DNA of 64,000 bases from the NCBI RefSeq assembly GCF_000368685.1, contig NZ_KB849628.1, positions 1,043,907 through 1,107,906 of the forward strand, written 5' to 3'. The translations under genes and the position numbers were made by a program. Under the pieces are notes generated by a model that saw only the letters and a list, made by a program, of their open reading frames with translations, ran no database searches and was not told the origin of the DNA. Source of the DNA: Acinetobacter baylyi DSM 14961 = CIP 107474. Lineage in GTDB: Bacteria > Pseudomonadota > Gammaproteobacteria > Pseudomonadales > Moraxellaceae. How positions within the stretch are numbered: the first letter of the stretch is position 1; each line of letters starts with the position of its first letter. Below, one piece after another: positions 1-8,681 of the stretch.

Positions 1-117
1 TTTACTGCCCGCTGCGATTTCACCACTGACAATCGCCGATTGAATTTTTTTAAAAATCTGATCGGTCAGGGTTTCTTGTGTACTTGCGCGCGCGGCTGGC
101 TCAAGAAGTTCGGTCAT
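1..117 (-). CDS. GntR-family transcriptional regulator, N-terminal 39 codons (runs off the left edge)
   Basis: Reading leftwards from an ATG at 115-117, the 39 codons encode an acidic start followed by a helix ending QSAIVSGEIAAGSK, the standard beginning of a GntR-type winged HTH (first helix plus the G-x-I-x-x-G-x-K turn). The rest of the DNA-binding domain and any FCD effector domain lie outside the window. It probably autoregulates, because an operator-like half-palindrome sits just upstream of the start and two full palindromes follow. In Acinetobacter a GntR regulator of this kind often heads the methylcitrate (prp) operon; that link is inference, since the next gene is not visible. Confidence 0.75.
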   Translation of the reverse strand, partial: MTELLEPAARASTQETLTDQIFKKIQSAIVSGEIAAGSK

Positions 118-121
118 GATG

Positions 122-133
122 ATGTCAACAATT
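122..133. promoter_or_regulatory. Operator-like site overlapping the leader of the GntR gene
   Basis: ATGTCAACAATT is, on the minus strand, AATTGTTGACAT. It shares ATTGTTGACA with the site at 314-325 but has a degenerate right edge. It lies 5 bp upstream of the GntR ATG, where bound protein would block translation or transcription initiation. Assignment to the GntR protein is inference from position and similarity. Confidence 0.35.
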
Positions 134-183
134 ACGAGGATGCTGTTGTTAAAATACGCACAGATATCGAAAATTGCAACCAC

Positions 184-195
184 ATTGTCGACAAT
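184..195. promoter_or_regulatory. Perfect 12-bp palindrome, probable GntR operator
   Basis: ATTGTCGACAAT is a perfect palindrome in the leader of the GntR gene. A near-identical ATTGTTGACAAT recurs at 314-325. FCD-type GntR proteins usually bind short A/T-flanked palindromes of this size, so autoregulation is the simplest reading. Confidence 0.5.
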
Positions 196-313
196 ATAAA
201 AACCAGTTAGTTCAAAAAAAATGGCCTTTATTTTTTACAACATTGAAATATATAAAAATTATATAAAAACAAGTATAAAATTTTTAAGGCTAGATATAAG
301 TTGAATAGGCATA

Positions 314-325
314 ATTGTTGACAAT
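314..325. promoter_or_regulatory. Second GntR-type palindrome (one-base variant)
   Basis: ATTGTTGACAAT differs from the 184-195 palindrome by one central base. The 119-bp start-to-start spacing is near 11 helical turns, so a looping pair is possible. No gene starts rightwards from here. Confidence 0.45.
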
Positions 326-573
326 ATCGTATAACACAGAAATTTTTCCAGCTGTAACTGAATCAAAGATATGTTCTTAATTTAAATTGTTTTTGTTGTA
401 TAAAGCTATCATCACAAATGATATATGCAACTCATGGGTACGTGGTAATTTAGTTAAACAAATTAGGCAAAATGCGCGGATTAATACCATTTATATCACT
501 GGCACTAATATCACAAAATACTGCTAACAAATTTTCGGTTAGTTAGATGGCTTCATACTGCAATTCCACCTAG
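326..573. other. Non-coding stretch upstream of the GntR gene
   Basis: AT-rich sequence with no convincing gene. A 24-codon ORF at 472-546 (starting MRGLIPFIS) lacks a ribosome site and resembles nothing I know. The stretch separates the GntR promoter region from the 3' end of the siderophore export gene. Confidence 0.5.
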
Positions 574-600
574 AAAAAACCCCAAATTTAATGAGGGTTT
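574..600 (-). terminator. Rho-independent terminator after fbsQ
   Basis: Read leftwards, AAACCC pairs with GGGTTT across an AT loop and is followed by a run of Ts. It lies about 70 bp beyond the stop of the leftward MATE gene and would close the fbsN-O-P-Q transcript. Confidence 0.6.
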
Positions 601-671
601 AATGGGTTAATCACTAAATTGTTAAAAGCTATTGGTAAAACTCAGTCTTAATGTACTCCTGTGAATGCTTT

Positions 672-2012
672 TCAACTCCGTTTATTCATTATTCCCGTTA
701 CATGACAATAACTTTGAATAGTTAATAAAACAGCAGCTAAGCTAATGCCACAAGTCAATACAATCCAGATGACATCCACATTGGCACGCACTTGCAACCA
801 CCCTTGTACCCCCATTAAATAACTTAATGGAATAATTACAAACCAATAGCAAAATAAAATAATAAACAAGGGTTGCATAAATTGATGTAAACCACGTAAG
901 ACACCAGAAGCTACCGTTTGTATTGCATCAAAAATTAAAAATATCGCCACATATGACATTAGACCAACAGCAACATTTAAGACTTCAGCATCTTGAGTAA
1001 ATAAGCTTACAATGTGTTGTGCAAAACCTATCAAAATTCCTGCCATCAAAAAACTATAGATCAGGGTCAACACAACTACACATAAACTTGTAGATATTTT
1101 TCCTTGGTGATGATTGGTCGCAGAAAAATAAGCAATTCTAATTGTTGTTGCACTACTTATTGCAATCGGAATCATGATGATCAGCATAGCAATATTAATT
1201 ACAATTTGATGCGCTGCAATTGCTTTTGCACCAAGCTGTGAAGCAAAAAATGCCAGTGTTGCCAATGCTAAAATTTGCAGAATTAAAGTAATTCCTATAG
1301 GTAAGCCTTGCTTTAACAAACCTAAACTTTCTTTAAAACCAACTTGAATGCGTTTAATTTTAAGTTCAGGAATTGCTTTTGAAACAAACTGATACATACA
1401 AAAACAAGCAATATAAGCACTCATAGCTGTGGCTAAACCTGTTCCCGCTCCCCCCATTTCTGGAATAAATCCAATTCCATTAACCAACACCAAACACAAT
1501 GATGCATCGCAAACAAGTAAAATCGCATATGTCAGGATAATTGGTTTTAGTAAACTATGACCTTCGCTAACGAAGCGAAATAGTGTCATATAAACTAAAC
1601 CTGGTACACCAAAAGCAACAAAGTGCAGATACTGTTTGGCAATCTGTGCCACTTGCTGATCGCCAATGAGCCAAGGACACAAAAATGCTAATAATTGAAT
1701 TAATATAAATCCAAAAATCGAAAGTAAAAAAGCAACTCTTTTTCCTTGTTGAATAAGTACTCCAATCTCCTGAGAACTGTGTTGTTGCATGGCAGAAATT
1801 TTAGGTACCAATACATATAAAATTCCTGTAAATAAAATGAATACAGGCGTCCACATATTACTTCCTAATCCAATTCCAGCTAAATCAATATAATAATACC
1901 GACCTGCCACCATAGTATTAATCACCCCTAGAGATGCCTGACAAATTTGAATCAGAATCAATGGAAGTGCCAATTTCAAAATTGGGAATAAGATGTCTTT
2001 TAAAATATTCAT
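672..2012 (-). CDS. fbsQ: MATE-family efflux transporter, siderophore exporter (FbsQ)
   Basis: The 446-residue protein is almost wholly hydrophobic, with about 12 predicted membrane segments in two MatE halves. That is the usual size and layout of cation-coupled MATE/DinF exporters. It is last in the leftward group fbsN-O-P-Q, 39 bp after the siderophore-interacting protein, and is followed by a terminator. Its place in the locus fits export of the finished siderophore across the inner membrane, as proposed for FbsQ in fimsbactin producers. The substrate is inferred from context: MATE sequence alone cannot separate siderophore from drug export. The ribosome site before the ATG is weak. Confidence 0.85.
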   Translation of the reverse strand: MNILKDILFPILKLALPLILIQICQASLGVINTMVAGRYYYIDLAGIGLGSNMWTPVFILFTGILYVLVPKISAMQQHSSQEIGVLIQQGKRVAFLLSIFGFILIQLLAFLCPWLIGDQQVAQIAKQYLHFVAFGVPGLVYMTLFRFVSEGHSLLKPIILTYAILLVCDASLCLVLVNGIGFIPEMGGAGTGLATAMSAYIACFCMYQFVSKAIPELKIKRIQVGFKESLGLLKQGLPIGITLILQILALATLAFFASQLGAKAIAAHQIVINIAMLIIMIPIAISSATTIRIAYFSATNHHQGKISTSLCVVVLTLIYSFLMAGILIGFAQHIVSLFTQDAEVLNVAVGLMSYVAIFLIFDAIQTVASGVLRGLHQFMQPLFIILFCYWFVIIPLSYLMGVQGWLQVRANVDVIWIVLTCGISLAAVLLTIQSYCHVTGIMNKRS

Positions 2013-2051
2013 CGTAGATCTACAAGTATTTAGTCTTTAGGTTCCTGTGGA

Positions 2052-3173
2052 TTAATGGGCTTTTTGAAGTCGCCAATATCCCTTGATATGATTGTTTTTA
2101 CCCTGTAACTTTCTTTCATTACGAAAATAATGACGGATTTTTTTAGCTACATTATTTTCTAATGCACCCCAAACATTATCCAAGTGTTCAAACTCATTTA
2201 GAATCTCAATGATTTCTATACTCTGATTTTCTAAAGAACCCACAATATTTTTGATGATAGAATTTTCTGGGAAATCATAATTTTTAAAATAATCAAGATC
2301 GCTTTCATTTGCACAAAGCAAAATAACTAATGGAGGGTGTGGGTTACTCCAAAAATCTAAAATTCCAGCTAAAGCTGGATAAGCTGTTTCATCTGCTATT
2401 AATACTGCTGCGCCATTCTGGAGATGATCATGTTTGTCGTCTGTTTCTGTACGGCTTGAAATAAGTGAACCTACATTGAGTTGTTGTACCCATTGACTAC
2501 CAAGACTGTTTCCGTGAGTAAAGATGTCTACATAACCATAATTTAAAGCGTCTTGACCCTCATGACCAAAAGATTGTCTTAACGTATATAAGCGAATATC
2601 CTTGTTCATATTTTCCATCAATTTTTGTCTTTTCTGAGCAGATAAATGTTTCATTACCCATAGAAAACCACGATCAACAATATTCTTTAAAACACTGCTT
2701 TTATTTGAACTGCTTATATTGATTTCGGGTGCTTTTTCTAATACCTTTAAAATAAAGCCATATGCATATCCAGCATAATATTGAGGTAATGCAATCTGAC
2801 TTTTAATGGTTAATCGCGTAATATTTTGGCTTACTTGAGATTTCTCAATGACCTCAAAAAACTGTTTGGCATTATTACTAAATTCTATTTTTTGTTTGGC
2901 AAATGAATTATAGGCCAAATAAAGAATTTGCTCTTCAAGATCACCTTTTAATTCAAATTGAATAAATAAATCTTGTTTTGCTACTGAAAAAGGGTCTTGC
3001 GTATGTAACAAAATACCTTCTTCATAAATATCGACAATTACAGCATCATCAATCGCATTATTTTTACCATAAGTTTGAGCAATGATCAGTAACTCTTTAT
3101 GATGATCCTGATTCACATGATCCATGATATCAAGCTTACGATCTTGATCTTTAATCGTGGTGAAGTGTTTCAT
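2052..3173 (-). CDS. fbsP: Siderophore-interacting protein (ferric-siderophore reductase) with an N-terminal DUF2470-like domain (FbsP)
   Basis: Two parts are visible. Residues about 1-110 resemble the DUF2470/haem-utilisation fold (MDHVNQDHHKELLIIAQTYG). From about 120 to the end lies an FAD-binding siderophore-interacting domain, with the flavin motif RLYTLR, then VDIFTHG...GSQWV and a C-terminal NAD(P)-reductase-like part. Proteins of this family reduce Fe(III)-siderophore in the cytoplasm to release iron. I chose the ATG at 3173 (MKHFTTIK) because an AGG-containing ribosome site precedes it; a frame extension to 3203 has only a TTG start. It lies 56 bp after fbsO. The fusion is longer than plain SIP proteins (about 250-280 aa). 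Confidence 0.85.
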   Translation of the reverse strand: MKHFTTIKDQDRKLDIMDHVNQDHHKELLIIAQTYGKNNAIDDAVIVDIYEEGILLHTQDPFSVAKQDLFIQFELKGDLEEQILYLAYNSFAKQKIEFSNNAKQFFEVIEKSQVSQNITRLTIKSQIALPQYYAGYAYGFILKVLEKAPEINISSSNKSSVLKNIVDRGFLWVMKHLSAQKRQKLMENMNKDIRLYTLRQSFGHEGQDALNYGYVDIFTHGNSLGSQWVQQLNVGSLISSRTETDDKHDHLQNGAAVLIADETAYPALAGILDFWSNPHPPLVILLCANESDLDYFKNYDFPENSIIKNIVGSLENQSIEIIEILNEFEHLDNVWGALENNVAKKIRHYFRNERKLQGKNNHIKGYWRLQKAH

Positions 3174-3229
3174 AAAGCCGCCTAAATTTCTTAGATAAAA
3201 CAAATGAAAGAGAATAAATATACAAAAGG

Positions 3230-4453
3230 TTAAGTTGGTACATTGGGATCATCAGGTGACAATAATTTCCATGACAAAGCAGCCACACCTAAAGCACATA
3301 TAAAGGTTAAAATCACGACAGCGGTATACCCAATATGTTGGGCCAGCGTTAAACCGAGTGCTGAATATACAAAGCCCATGAAAACGACCAGGCTAAGTTG
3401 TAAACTAAAGAACGTTGCTTTTGCTGGCATACTTGCAGCACGATCCATAATAAGTGTAGAAAGCGTCGCAATTAGCCCTGGATTGGCAATGAAATAACCA
3501 AAAATTGCCAAATACACTATGAGTTTTGAGGTGTATCCCAAGGTCAAAGGAATAAAAAGTAACAACGTCAGGCCTTGCATGACCGTCAGCGTAATCAGTG
3601 CTTTTTTACGTTGTAATTGATTGATCAAAAGCGTGGCAAGGAATGCCGATAAGATGCCAATAATCGAACCAAAGACTTTAGTGGCAAAACCAATATCAAC
3701 CAATGACCACTTTGCATCGACCAATAATGGATTTAGGATTCCAAATACAGCAGTGAAACCAATTGGATAAATAAATAACAACACAAACCAAGACTTATGC
3801 TTGGTGATAAATAATTTAAGTTGCTGAGCTAAACTTTTGAACTGAGAAGAAAGATTATGATGCGGATTCGAAAACTCATTTTCAGGTTCACGATAAAACA
3901 ATAACTGAATCCAGGTTATAGCAGTTAAAAGGGCCAATATAATAAATGCGCCTTTCCATTGTAACCAAGGATATAAAATCAGGAGCAAACCGCCGCCAAT
4001 GATATTGCCCAACAAGTTACTGGCATATTGAATACTATTCGCAAATTGTCGTTCAGAGGCCTCAAAAATCTTTGTGGCTAAACCATCTATAGCAACATCT
4101 TGGATACTCATAAACAAGCTATAAACAATAAAGAGTACCAGCATGATTGGAAATTGTTTGTTTACCTCTAAATAACCACATACCAGCAGTAGCCCCGTCA
4201 TACACAATTGTGCAAACAGAAGCCAACTTCGATACTGCCCTTGGGTGAATAATCTAAAACTGTCAACAAATGGCGCATATAGAATTTTACCCAGCATTGG
4301 AAGCGCAATCAGATTCAATAATGCTAATTTATCAAGTGCAATACCGTGTTGCCTCAAAATGGCAAAGGTAGCAGACATCATAAAAGCAATACCGATATAT
4401 TGTGTAGTATAGGTACTGATTAATAGCAGCCAAGGTTTAGAATGATGAGACAT
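3230..4453 (-). CDS. fbsO: MFS transporter of the RhtX/FptX/AmpG type, probable inner-membrane ferric-siderophore permease (FbsO)
   Basis: The protein has 407 residues with about 12 membrane segments. The first loop reads LPMLGKILYAPFVD, the pattern of RhtX/FptX and AmpG permeases (K-x-x-x-A-P-x-x-D), which import ferric-siderophores or muropeptides. The gene starts 35 bp after the TonB receptor gene and is followed by the ferric reductase gene, so receptor, permease and reductase form a complete uptake line without an ABC system. FbsO has sometimes been discussed as an exporter; the permease-like signature makes me favour import, but direction is not proven by sequence. Confidence 0.82.
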   Translation of the reverse strand: MSHHSKPWLLLISTYTTQYIGIAFMMSATFAILRQHGIALDKLALLNLIALPMLGKILYAPFVDSFRLFTQGQYRSWLLFAQLCMTGLLLVCGYLEVNKQFPIMLVLFIVYSLFMSIQDVAIDGLATKIFEASERQFANSIQYASNLLGNIIGGGLLLILYPWLQWKGAFIILALLTAITWIQLLFYREPENEFSNPHHNLSSQFKSLAQQLKLFITKHKSWFVLLFIYPIGFTAVFGILNPLLVDAKWSLVDIGFATKVFGSIIGILSAFLATLLINQLQRKKALITLTVMQGLTLLLFIPLTLGYTSKLIVYLAIFGYFIANPGLIATLSTLIMDRAASMPAKATFFSLQLSLVVFMGFVYSALGLTLAQHIGYTAVVILTFICALGVAALSWKLLSPDDPNVPT

Positions 4454-4488
4454 GATAGGTCTTCCAATGCATGAATATTTAAATAGAA

Positions 4489-6636
4489 TTAAAAATCGAT
4501 CTGCATAGATAACTTATATGTGCGAGGATCTCCGCCTACACCGACATAGCCATTCCATACACCTGCCCAATGTTTTTTATCAAAGACATTATCGATGCCC
4601 CCTCTAAACACAACATTACGTTGTGCAATAACAGTGGCATAACGTGCACCTAAATCAAATATGATCCAATCTGGCAGTTTTTGTGTATTGGCATTATCTG
4701 CATACATGCTGCCGGTATAAACGCTATTTGCAGTCAATGTTAAATTTGGTTGCACAGGCAGATCCCATTCCACACCAAGATTAGACTGCCAGTGTGGAAT
4801 CCCCATCACATCATTACCTTGATATACCCCACCTGCGGTTTTTGTATATTTGGCATCTAGATAAGAAACTCCACCCAATAAACGCAGATGGTCAACTAAA
4901 TCCCCAACTGTTGTCCATTCCACCCCACGGTTACGTTGCTCACCATCATCACTATAGATATTTGTAGTGGTATTTTTAATTAGGCTGGGCTTAGTGATCT
5001 GGTAAAAACTCAAGGTATTTCTGAAATTACCCAAATCCCATTTTGTACCAATTTCAAATTGCTTTGATTTATATGGTTTAAATACTGTATTCACATTAGC
5101 CGCTGTAGTGTCCGAAACGGTATCACCTTGTGATAAACCTTCTATATAATTTGCATAGAGTGATAAATGATTACCCCATGGCTTTAATACAACCCCAACC
5201 GCTGGTGTCAAAGCACTTTCTTTATATGCTGGATTCAAGGCATTCGTGGCAGGATTAATACTAAAACTTTGGGATTCTACTCGTTGCTCACGAAGGCCTA
5301 AAATAAGCTGATATTTATCTTGTAAAACAGACAAAGTATCTGCTAATGCAACACTGGATAGTTTTGTTTCAGAAATCTTGGGTACATTGGCTGGTCTTAC
5401 CGCATTTGTTCCAGGCTTAGGATTATAAATATTGGATTGCCAAGGTGAGCCAACACTTAATCCCATATAGGTATTTTGATCAATTGTATTGCCACTTAAA
5501 ACTAATTGATGTTTGATTTGTCCAGTTGTAAATGTTCCACGGACACCTGTTTCTACTGCATTGACATCGGTGTCATTGGCATTCATACGAGAAATAGCGG
5601 TGTAATCACCATTAGGCTGTGCAGCCATACCTAGAGCGTTATTCGCAATAACACCATGACTTTTTTGTTTTTTTGTTCCAACAGTGGCATATGCGGTCCA
5701 ATCATTTAAAAAATCATACTGTACATTCGCAATAAGTCCTTTGGCTTTGGTGTGTGCATAACTGCCTGGTTGAGTATTAATTTTTGAATCTGGTGCTTTT
5801 GGAATATCTGCAGAGGCAAAACTCACCATCAATGGCATACCGCCATCAACTTTTTCATTGATATCGTATAAATCAAGGCTTGCTCGAAGTCTATCTCCTT
5901 TATAGTCTAAAGCAATAGAGCCTAAAGCCCTGTCTTCCTCTTGACCATCTAAAACAGTATCACCACCAGACTTTAGAGCATTAACACGAATGCCAAATTG
6001 TTTTTCATCACCAAAACGACGACCTACATCAAGATGTAAACCTAAATTACTGTCCGAAGTATATGTTGCCGTTACTCTTGTAAGATCTTGTTCACCAGCC
6101 CGTTTAGGTACAACATTAATGACACCTCCAACAGCCCCCCCCAAAGACATACCATTAAGCAATGCACTGGTTCCACGAAATACTTCAACACGTTCTAAAA
6201 ATTCTGTTGGAATACGATTATGTGGTACTAAGCCGAATAGTCCATTCCAAGCCATTTCATGGCTTTGAGTATAGAAACCACGAATATTAAAGTATTCACC
6301 AAGCCCATTTCCTGAAAATACGCTACGTACAGAAGGTTCATTTTTCAATGCCTTTGCGATAGAGGTTACTTGTTGATCTTGAATATATTGAGCAGTGTAG
6401 CTGGTAACATTAAAAGGAATATCCATTGTATCTTTGTCACCCAGCATACCGACTTGACTCTTTTTAGTCACTTGGCCATTCGACAAAGTCGTATTATCAG
6501 TCGCCTCTGCTTTAACGATAATCGTAGGAAGCTGTTGAGCCGACTGTGTATTCTCCCCAGCAAATATATTCTGAGTTAGCAGCAATGTGATACTGATCGA
6601 TAAAATTGCTTTTTTGAAATGGATACTGGTATTCAT
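4489..6636 (-). CDS. fbsN: TonB-dependent outer-membrane siderophore receptor (FbsN)
   Basis: The 715-residue protein has a signal peptide (about 1-26), a TonB box around residues 37-43 (PTIIVKA), a plug domain starting near MDIPFNVTSYTAQYI, and a 22-strand-type barrel ending in the aromatic terminus MQIDF. That is the architecture of siderophore receptors such as FhuA, FpvA and FoxA. It is first in the leftward group fbsN-O-P-Q and has a Fur-box-like site about 48-62 bp upstream of its ATG. In the fimsbactin locus this gene is the cognate receptor. Confidence 0.92.
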   Translation of the reverse strand: MNTSIHFKKAILSISITLLLTQNIFAGENTQSAQQLPTIIVKAEATDNTTLSNGQVTKKSQVGMLGDKDTMDIPFNVTSYTAQYIQDQQVTSIAKALKNEPSVRSVFSGNGLGEYFNIRGFYTQSHEMAWNGLFGLVPHNRIPTEFLERVEVFRGTSALLNGMSLGGAVGGVINVVPKRAGEQDLTRVTATYTSDSNLGLHLDVGRRFGDEKQFGIRVNALKSGGDTVLDGQEEDRALGSIALDYKGDRLRASLDLYDINEKVDGGMPLMVSFASADIPKAPDSKINTQPGSYAHTKAKGLIANVQYDFLNDWTAYATVGTKKQKSHGVIANNALGMAAQPNGDYTAISRMNANDTDVNAVETGVRGTFTTGQIKHQLVLSGNTIDQNTYMGLSVGSPWQSNIYNPKPGTNAVRPANVPKISETKLSSVALADTLSVLQDKYQLILGLREQRVESQSFSINPATNALNPAYKESALTPAVGVVLKPWGNHLSLYANYIEGLSQGDTVSDTTAANVNTVFKPYKSKQFEIGTKWDLGNFRNTLSFYQITKPSLIKNTTTNIYSDDGEQRNRGVEWTTVGDLVDHLRLLGGVSYLDAKYTKTAGGVYQGNDVMGIPHWQSNLGVEWDLPVQPNLTLTANSVYTGSMYADNANTQKLPDWIIFDLGARYATVIAQRNVVFRGGIDNVFDKKHWAGVWNGYVGVGGDPRTYKLSMQIDF

Positions 6637-6683
6637 TTCTTATCCTAGGAATAGTAATGTTTAAATTATGTTACGCATAATAC

Positions 6684-6698
6684 CAAGAATCATTCTCA
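6684..6698. promoter_or_regulatory. Fur-box-like site upstream of fbsN
   Basis: CAAGAATCATTCTCA matches the 7-1-7 Fur consensus (tgAtAATnATTaTCa) at most key positions. It lies 48 bp from the fbsN ATG, where Fe(II)-Fur would repress the uptake/export group. Confidence 0.6.
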
Positions 6699-6829
6699 AC
6701 AAAAAAAACGATCAGAAATAATTCAATAAAACAGGGAAAGCATTTGAATTAATTAAATATTTTATGAATTTAATTTTTTTTAAGTTAGATTAGATTTGAC
6801 ATCTAGCAGATAAATAGTATTTTAAAGTA

Positions 6830-6847
6830 ATTCTCATTTGCATTTAT
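6830..6847. promoter_or_regulatory. Possible weak Fur site before fbsM-fbsL
   Basis: Three adjacent hexamers, ATTCTC ATTTGC ATTTAT, resemble the ATTATC repeat unit of Fur sites. They end 39 bp before the fbsM ATG. The match is clearly weaker than the other Fur-like sites in the locus. Confidence 0.3.
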
Positions 6848-6886
6848 AACTGCATATTTTAGGCTCGAAATTTATCAGTCACTCTT

Positions 6887-7627
6887 ATGAACAACAATTC
6901 AAAAATTAATTTATTTTGTGTTCCTTCTGCAGGAAGCAGTGCATCAATTTTTAGTGCTTGGGATAAAACAAGTGCTGAAAATTTAAAAGTTATTGCGCTT
7001 GAATACCCTGGTCATGGACGAAAAATTCAGCAGTCCCTGAGTCATGATCCTGACTTTTTAGCTCATCAATTTAGCTTAGAAATTTTAGCTTATGGTAATA
7101 CGCCATATGTACTTTTCGGGCATAGTGTCGGTGCCTCATTGATATGGAAAATTGAAGAAAAACTCAAACTTTTACATGCTGATCATAACCTGATTCTAAA
7201 AATTGTCAGTGCCCGCCCTTCTCCTCTTTTCCAAAATTTAATTCATAACTATAGTCATCTTACCGATGAGCAAATGATCAAAGAACTCAGACTTTATAAT
7301 AATTTTCCTGATGAAATATTAAACAATGCAAGTGCTTTAAATTTTTTTCTTCCTATTATTAAAAATGACTTCATTCTAAGTGACAACATGCTGAAAAAAC
7401 CTATTTTTAAAAGTTCAGTTCCTCTTATGAGTGTTTATGGAGAAGCAGATCCGTATATCAAAAATCATAATATTATGGAAAGCTGGAGTACTTATACCAA
7501 TAAATGGTTAGGAGCTCATCAATTTTCTGGAGATCACTTCTACTTTTTAGATACAACAATTTTACAAAAAATGCTTCATCTTATTCAGGAAAAAATTTAC
7601 CTTTTAATGAAAACAACACTGGTTTAA
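6887..7627 (+). CDS. fbsM: Thioesterase of the siderophore assembly line (FbsM)
   Basis: A 246-residue alpha/beta-hydrolase thioesterase of the GrsT/RifR (type II) class. Visible are FCVPSAGSSAS near the N-terminus, the nucleophile elbow GHSVG (Ser80), an Asp in YGEADPY (188) and the catalytic His in GDHFYF (217). Stand-alone enzymes of this kind proofread misloaded carrier proteins. None of the three NRPSs ends in a TE domain, so this enzyme may also release the product in trans. It starts the short rightward pair fbsM-fbsL, divergent from fbsN. No clear ribosome site is visible before its ATG. Confidence 0.85.
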   Translation: MNNNSKINLFCVPSAGSSASIFSAWDKTSAENLKVIALEYPGHGRKIQQSLSHDPDFLAHQFSLEILAYGNTPYVLFGHSVGASLIWKIEEKLKLLHADHNLILKIVSARPSPLFQNLIHNYSHLTDEQMIKELRLYNNFPDEILNNASALNFFLPIIKNDFILSDNMLKKPIFKSSVPLMSVYGEADPYIKNHNIMESWSTYTNKWLGAHQFSGDHFYFLDTTILQKMLHLIQEKIYLLMKTTLV

Positions 7628-7651
7628 TTTTTTAAATTACACATTCATATT

Positions 7652-8479
7652 ATGTTTAATCAAGAATATAAACAGACACCTCTGAATTCAGAACAATATT
7701 TAGAACTAAAATTTTCTAATATTGATTTCGAACATTCTATTCTAAAAACCCCAAAAATAATTATCCATCAAATTAATTTGCTCGATATAGATGCACAAAA
7801 AATTTATAATTTATATAATAAATATAATATTTTCCTCCCTAAACACGTTACCAAAGCGAGTATAAAACGAAAATGTGAGTTTTTCTTAGGGCGTTTAGCT
7901 GCAAAATACGCATTAAATGATTTAGGTAATTATTCCTCTTTTATCATAGAAAGAGGTAAACAAGGCGAACCTCTATGGCCAGATCAAATTACAGGAAGTA
8001 TTAGCCATAGCATGCTGGACTGCACCCAAGGAATAGCAATTGCAGCAACATCAAGGCTAAGCAAAAATATGAATGATTTAAAAGAATTATCAAAAATCTA
8101 TAATCAAACAGCCTCATTATCTGGACAATTTTTAGGAATTGACATTGAAATTAAAAAAAATTCAGAAATATTTGATCGAAATCCAAGTATTTTAACCAAT
8201 ATATTCAGCTCTCAAGAAATTAAGTTAATCAGTCCTTTTTTAAAGCAACGACCTGTATTACACTTAATAATATTTTCTGCAAAAGAAAGTTTAATAAAAG
8301 TAGTTTACAATAAGTATAAAAAAATCATTTCTTTCGACACCATGCATTGTATTAATATTTGTGAGCAAACCCAAACTTTTATGTTTTATATTCCACAAAT
8401 TTCAAATAATGAAAAATTTTTAGTTAATTATATTGAACTAGACTATCAAATTTTAACTTATTGCTGTCTAAAAAGCTAA
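7652..8479 (+). CDS. fbsL: 4'-phosphopantetheinyl transferase, EntD/Sfp type (FbsL)
   Basis: The enzyme loads phosphopantetheine on the carrier-protein serines of FbsE, FbsF and FbsG. Family motifs in order: FFLGRLAAKYAL, GKQGEPLWPD, SISHSM, the Mg-binding GIDIEIK, and FSAKESLIK (the W/F-x-x-KES/A motif), within 275 residues. EntD-type enzymes are usually 200-250 aa, so this one is slightly long, with an extended linker before GIDIE. It lies 24 bp after fbsM. The gene is very AT-rich and has no strong ribosome site. Confidence 0.9.
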   Translation: MFNQEYKQTPLNSEQYLELKFSNIDFEHSILKTPKIIIHQINLLDIDAQKIYNLYNKYNIFLPKHVTKASIKRKCEFFLGRLAAKYALNDLGNYSSFIIERGKQGEPLWPDQITGSISHSMLDCTQGIAIAATSRLSKNMNDLKELSKIYNQTASLSGQFLGIDIEIKKNSEIFDRNPSILTNIFSSQEIKLISPFLKQRPVLHLIIFSAKESLIKVVYNKYKKIISFDTMHCINICEQTQTFMFYIPQISNNEKFLVNYIELDYQILTYCCLKS

Positions 8480-8602
8480 ATAAAATATATCAAATGATAG
8501 GCTAAAAATCCTAAAAACACTCTGCTAACTATATTCATTATAGTTTCCCCATTTAGCACTTATTATATCAGTCATTTTACCTACAAACTACATTATTCCA
8601 AC

Positions 8603-8644
8603 AAAAAAATCAAAATATTGAAAATACTATTTTGATCTTTTTAT
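8603..8644. terminator. Bidirectional terminator between fbsL and fbsK
   Basis: The stem ATCAAAATA/TATTTTGAT (8609-8636) is flanked by A7 on the left and T5 on the right, so it can end both the rightward fbsM-L and the leftward fbsB-K transcripts that converge here. Confidence 0.6.
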
Positions 8645-8681
8645 TCCACATTAATTAACTTCTGTTATTTTTAAATCAAGA

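Noticed and set aside
6887..8479. fbsM-fbsL as foreign genes because of high AT content and weak ribosome sites
   Set aside because: Both fit the siderophore pathway and the expected gene order, so composition alone is not evidence of separate transfer.
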